Shown here: piece after piece, positions 32,080-33,283 of the stretch
Layout: each line of letters opens with the position of its first letter
Position numbering within the stretch: position 1 is the stretch's first letter
NCBI GenBank assembly: GCA_046316025.1
Contig: JBKCXU010000102.1
Location: 1-33,283, forward strand
Direction: 5' to 3'
Length of the DNA stretch: 33,283 nt
Source of the DNA: JAJTHJ01 sp046316025
GTDB taxonomy: Bacteria > Pseudomonadota > Gammaproteobacteria > Burkholderiales > Burkholderiaceae_F
Made by a program: the position numbers and the translations under genes
Notes under the pieces: model-generated
Told to the model about the DNA's origin: nothing
Seen by the model: only the letters and a program-made list of their open reading frames with translations
Database searches by the model: none

Positions 32080-33283
32080 CTCCAGCCCTCCGGCCAGCGT
32101 GTGGAGCCGCACGGCCGCTCCCACCGGCGTCACGCCCTGTCCGTCGGGGCCCTGCGTCTCCAAGTGCGGCGAAGACGACAAGCTTTCCGTGGTGGCCCAG
32201 CAGCGGATGGAGTCGCTCACCGGCCGGCGCGAGCCGGCCACCGGCCTCGTGGCCGGCGACAACGGGCCGAGCCTGATCCCGGCGGACGCCAGCGCCTGCG
32301 CCAAGCGGGCGATGCTGCTCGGGCCGACGCTGCGGCGATTCAACCGCTACCGCGAGGCGCTGCCTTACGCCCGCGCCGCCAATGCGACCAACCAGCTCGG
32401 CAACAAGCCCTCCCGTTCGGAGCCGGCCCAGGCCGCCGACTGTCTGACCCGGCTGCCGGAGACCGGAGCGGCGCTGAGCCAGGCGCTGGGGCTGCCGCCG
32501 GGGAAGATTGAGGACTCTGACTTGCGCAACGATGCCACCGGCTTCCGGGCCGCGCTCTACCGCGACGAATCCACCGGCAAGCTGATTCTGGTGGCGCGCG
32601 ACACGCAGCCCACCTCATTGGCGGACTGGCTGACGAACACGCGCAATGGGCAAGGTCACGATACGTTGCAGTACCGGTCAATGCGGGAGCTCTCTGGCAC
32701 ATTGACAACTGGACGCATCGACTTCGACGTCGCCGGCTACTCCAAAGGCGGTGGCATGGCGCAGGAAGCGGCGCTGGTCAACCCGCAGGCGCGGGCCTTT
32801 GTGTTCAATTCTTCCGGCCTGCACGAGAACTCGCTGGCGCGCACCGGCGCACAGGACTTCGGCTCGCTCACCAGCCGCACCCAGGCCTTCAGTTCCAGCA
32901 ACGACTTCCTGACGTTCATGAACACCACTACCGACCCGGCCCAGCAGATCGCCAACGCGCAGTTTCTGCGGCTCGAACTGGAAGGCAAGAACCGCTGGGC
33001 ACCCAACCCGATGCAGATCGACCACCGCAGCCCGCAATTTCTCGACGGCGAGGACGACCCGGCGTTTGCGGAGGCGCGCAGCGCCTACTTCGGAGAGATC
33101 GACACCATGATCGCCCGCATGCAGCAGGATCGGGCCGCGGGTCTGCCGCTGCGCTCGTTTCCGCCGGTGCGGGCCGCGCAGCAGGAAGTGGTGCCCGACA
33201 GCGCCACCGCGATAGGCAACCTGCTGGGTGCGGACAGCCCCGGCCCGAGCCTGGGCAAGCTCTACCAGCACCAAATGCCCAAG
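32072..33283 (+). CDS. Lipase/alpha-beta hydrolase-like protein, candidate secreted effector (partial, runs off right edge)
   Basis: The frame is open from ATG 32072 for 404 codons to the window end, with no stop. AGGAGG lies five bases before the ATG. The central part looks like a class 3 lipase/DUF2974 (Mbeg1-like) hydrolase. LILVARDTQPTSLADWLTN at about residues 172-190 corresponds to the strand-plus-'DW..N' region. The nucleophile elbow is VAGYSKGGGMAQEAAL with Ser224 in GxSxG. Asp278 in SSNDFLTF and His318 in IDHRSPQF could complete a triad. No Sec signal is seen. A Cys-containing N-terminus (PCPSGPCVSKCGEDD) precedes. Together with the small overlapping gene upstream this resembles phospholipase effectors of type VI secretion, but no secretion gene is within view. 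Confidence 0.7.
   Translation, partial: MANSSPPASVWSRTAAPTGVTPCPSGPCVSKCGEDDKLSVVAQQRMESLTGRREPATGLVAGDNGPSLIPADASACAKRAMLLGPTLRRFNRYREALPYARAANATNQLGNKPSRSEPAQAADCLTRLPETGAALSQALGLPPGKIEDSDLRNDATGFRAALYRDESTGKLILVARDTQPTSLADWLTNTRNGQGHDTLQYRSMRELSGTLTTGRIDFDVAGYSKGGGMAQEAALVNPQARAFVFNSSGLHENSLARTGAQDFGSLTSRTQAFSSSNDFLTFMNTTTDPAQQIANAQFLRLELEGKNRWAPNPMQIDHRSPQFLDGEDDPAFAEARSAYFGEIDTMIARMQQDRAAGLPLRSFPPVRAAQQEVVPDSATAIGNLLGADSPGPSLGKLYQHQMPK

Overview
The window is high-GC DNA (about 70% by eye, with strong G/C at third codon positions) from a chromosome that looks betaproteobacterial, of the Burkholderiales/Rhodocyclales kind. The placement rests on gene order. One cluster reads lolB-ispE-tRNA-Gln-prs-rplY-pth-ychF. 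A second reads kdsD-kdsC-lptC-lptA-lptB-rpoN-hpf-ptsN-hprK-rapZ. Between them lie mutM, a dynamin-like GTPase gene and mutY. I cannot name genus or species from sequence alone.

Layout. 1-116 is the 3' end of an unknown gene. 163-1726 (minus) holds a GNAT gene and ychF. 1857-4137 is a three-gene accessory insert between ychF and pth: an ArsR/DUF2087 regulator, a second GNAT gene and a patatin-like hydrolase. 4181-10240 (minus) is a housekeeping run: a TPR protein, lolB, ispE, tRNA-Gln(UUG), prs, rplY and pth. 10289-14433 (plus) carries mutM, the dynamin-like gene and mutY. 14399-24235 (minus) is the long cell-envelope and nitrogen-PTS run: kdsD, kdsC, lptCAB, rpoN, hpf, ptsN, hprK, a psiF-like gene, rapZ and a LON-domain gene. 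It is interrupted between rpoN and hpf by a lower-GC two-gene module resembling the Tse2/Tsi2 toxin-immunity pair. 24441-27022 (plus) is a Kef-type K+/H+ antiporter and a secreted histidine phosphatase.

From 27106 to the right edge the content is accessory. It contains a ribbon-helix-helix/PIN toxin-antitoxin pair, a single-chain MmeI-like type IIG restriction-modification enzyme, and an AbrB/Doc toxin-antitoxin pair. A short uvrA 3'-end remnant follows, then a two-gene unit ending in a lipase-like protein (GxSxG serine, DUF2974/Mbeg1-like) that runs off the edge. That last gene has the look of a secreted effector.

How genes work together. KdsD and KdsC make KDO, and LptC, LptA and LptB export LPS. 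LolB inserts lipoproteins in the outer membrane. RpoN, HPF, PtsN, HprK and RapZ form the usual sigma-54-linked regulatory set. MutM and MutY are the two glycosylases of the 8-oxoguanine repair pathway. Small palindromic repeats of several families sit in the gaps; one has been read into the C-terminus of Pth.
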